DNA of 64,000 nt from the NCBI RefSeq assembly GCF_001570585.1, contig NZ_BBXF01000001.1:303691-367690 (forward strand), in the 5' to 3' direction. The notes under the pieces are model-generated. The model had not been told where the DNA came from. It made no database searches and worked only from the letters and a program-made list of their open reading frames with translations. Below, piece after piece: positions 63,089 through 64,000 of this stretch (position 1 is the first letter of the stretch; every line of letters begins with the position of its first letter). Source of the DNA: Herbidospora daliensis. Lineage in GTDB: Bacteria > Actinomycetota > Actinomycetes > Streptosporangiales > Streptosporangiaceae. The position numbers and the translations under genes are program-made.

Positions 63089-64000
63089 CGCGTTACCGCT
63101 GGGTCGTCCTGGGGGCCGCGACCTTCACCCAGGCGGCGGCCGCGTTCTTCGTCCAGGGGATCGGCGCGATGGGCGTGTACCTGCAGCGGGACCTCGGCAT
63201 CGGCACGGCCCGGCTCGGCCTGCTGCTGTCGGCGGCCTACCTTCTCCCCCTGGCCGGGCTGGTGGTGGCGGGCCGGCTCATCGACCGGTACGACGAACGC
63301 CGGGTCGTCGGCGGCGGCGTGCTCCTGGTCGCCGCCGCGCTGGCCGCCGGGAGCGCGGCCCCCGGCTACCTCTCGCTGCTCGTCGTGCTGCTGGTCGTCG
63401 GAGCGGGCTACAGCACCGTCCAGCCGGGCGGCAGCACGTCGGTGGCGTCGTGGTTCGGCCCCGCCGAGCGCGGCCTGGCGATGGGGGTGCGGCAGGCGGG
63501 GCTGCCGCTCGGCGGGGTGCTGGCCGCGGCCGCGCTGCCCGCGCTCGCGGCGGCGCACGGCTGGCGGTCGACGCTGGCCGCCGGGGCGGTCGCGGCGCTG
63601 CTGGGGGCGGTCGCGTTCACGGTCTTCTGCCGGCCCGCGCCGGGACGGGCCGCCGTGCGGGCCCCGGCCCGGATGCGGCCGGAGCTGCTGCGGGAGCCGT
63701 ACATGCGGAAGATCGTGTTGTCGGGCACGGCCATGGTGTCGGTGCACAGCGGGCTGGGCGTCCTGACGGTGCTGCACCTGCACGGGGTGGCGTCGATGGA
63801 CCCGGCGTCGGCGGCGCTCGTCTACGTGGCGGTGCAGTGCGCCGGGGCGGCGGGCCGCGTCGTGCTGGCGGCGTGGAGCGACCGGCACCGATCGGGGCGC
63901 TACGCCTGTGTGCTGGTGTGCCTGGCCGCCGTCGTGGTCGGCCTGGCCGCGCTGGCGACCCCGCTCGGCCGCTCCCCCGTCGCGGCCTCGGCGCTGTTCG
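63085..64000 (+). CDS. MFS transporter, cut by the window end
   Basis: The first ~305 aa of an MFS permease (VLGAATFTQAAAAFFVQGIG, LLLSAAYLLPLAGLVVAGRL, IDRYDERRVVGGG, GMGV-like MGVRQAGLPLGGVLAAAAL). The GTG overlaps the acetyltransferase stop. Open to the last base, so the end is outside the window. Substrate unknown. Confidence 0.8.
   Translation, partial: MTRYRWVVLGAATFTQAAAAFFVQGIGAMGVYLQRDLGIGTARLGLLLSAAYLLPLAGLVVAGRLIDRYDERRVVGGGVLLVAAALAAGSAAPGYLSLLVVLLVVGAGYSTVQPGGSTSVASWFGPAERGLAMGVRQAGLPLGGVLAAAALPALAAAHGWRSTLAAGAVAALLGAVAFTVFCRPAPGRAAVRAPARMRPELLREPYMRKIVLSGTAMVSVHSGLGVLTVLHLHGVASMDPASAALVYVAVQCAGAAGRVVLAAWSDRHRSGRYACVLVCLAAVVVGLAALATPLGRSPVAASALF

Overview
The window comes from a high-GC actinobacterium. 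Coding regions are strongly G/C-rich at third positions, GTG starts are common, genes are packed with 4-nt ATGA/GTGA overlaps, and GGAGG-type ribosome binding sites are frequent. The mix of gene families would fit Streptosporangiales, but that placement is inference from style only. Housekeeping and accessory genes alternate, and no rRNA or CRISPR array is visible.

1-12.3 kb: a secreted purple-acid-phosphatase-like enzyme, a small secreted septum-formation-like protein, an OmpR/EnvZ-type two-component pair, and a tightly coupled minus-strand operon (acyl-CoA ligase-like enzyme, FOXRED2-like flavoprotein, FMN alpha-hydroxyacid oxidase, divergent P450, cation/proton antiporter). Two paralogous sulfotransferases flank this block. 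12.3-18.6 kb: DUF305 lipoprotein, pabC, pabB, a LysR regulator, a 3-hydroxyisobutyrate-dehydrogenase-like/RidA pair and hutH.

18.7-25.7 kb: a decayed island. tRNA-Gly and tRNA-Val are followed by a 45-nt copy (44/45) of the tRNA-Val 3' half about 2.1 kb downstream, as expected for att sites. Between the copies lie a transposase fragment, a HEAT-like immunity-type pseudogene and a frameshifted HNH-type toxin tip. Past the island are an acetyltransferase, an orphan aaRS-like protein, small hypotheticals and a secreted-protein gene with two frameshifts.

25.7-45.5 kb: a ChvE/MmsAB-type sugar ABC operon with a divergent ROK regulator, acetoin synthesis (alsD, alsS), MarR/SDR and TetR/oxidoreductase divergent pairs with visible operators, a TerC gene behind a probable yybP-ykoY riboswitch and apparently starting at CTG, a GmrSD-like restriction enzyme with a fused alkyltransferase-like domain, and metE under a cobalamin riboswitch.

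45.5-62.0 kb: the most interesting part. A 12-gene minus-strand operon runs from two ABC exporter half-transporters, through a 31-codon peptide gene, an E1/Ocin-ThiF-like protein, a CocE-fold protein that has lost its catalytic serine, three different YcaO enzymes and a TfuA-like protein, to a complete FecBCD-type metal-chelate importer. Its promoter region, shared with a divergent MFS exporter, carries two Zur-like boxes 30 bp apart. Next to it is a YraQ permease/TIGR03943 pair of a type known to be Zur-controlled. The simplest reading is a zinc-responsive system that makes a backbone-modified (thioamide and/or azoline) ribosomal peptide, exports it and re-imports its metal complex, i.e. a candidate ribosomal zincophore. 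The window ends with a CGNR zinc-finger regulator, an acetyltransferase and a truncated MFS gene.
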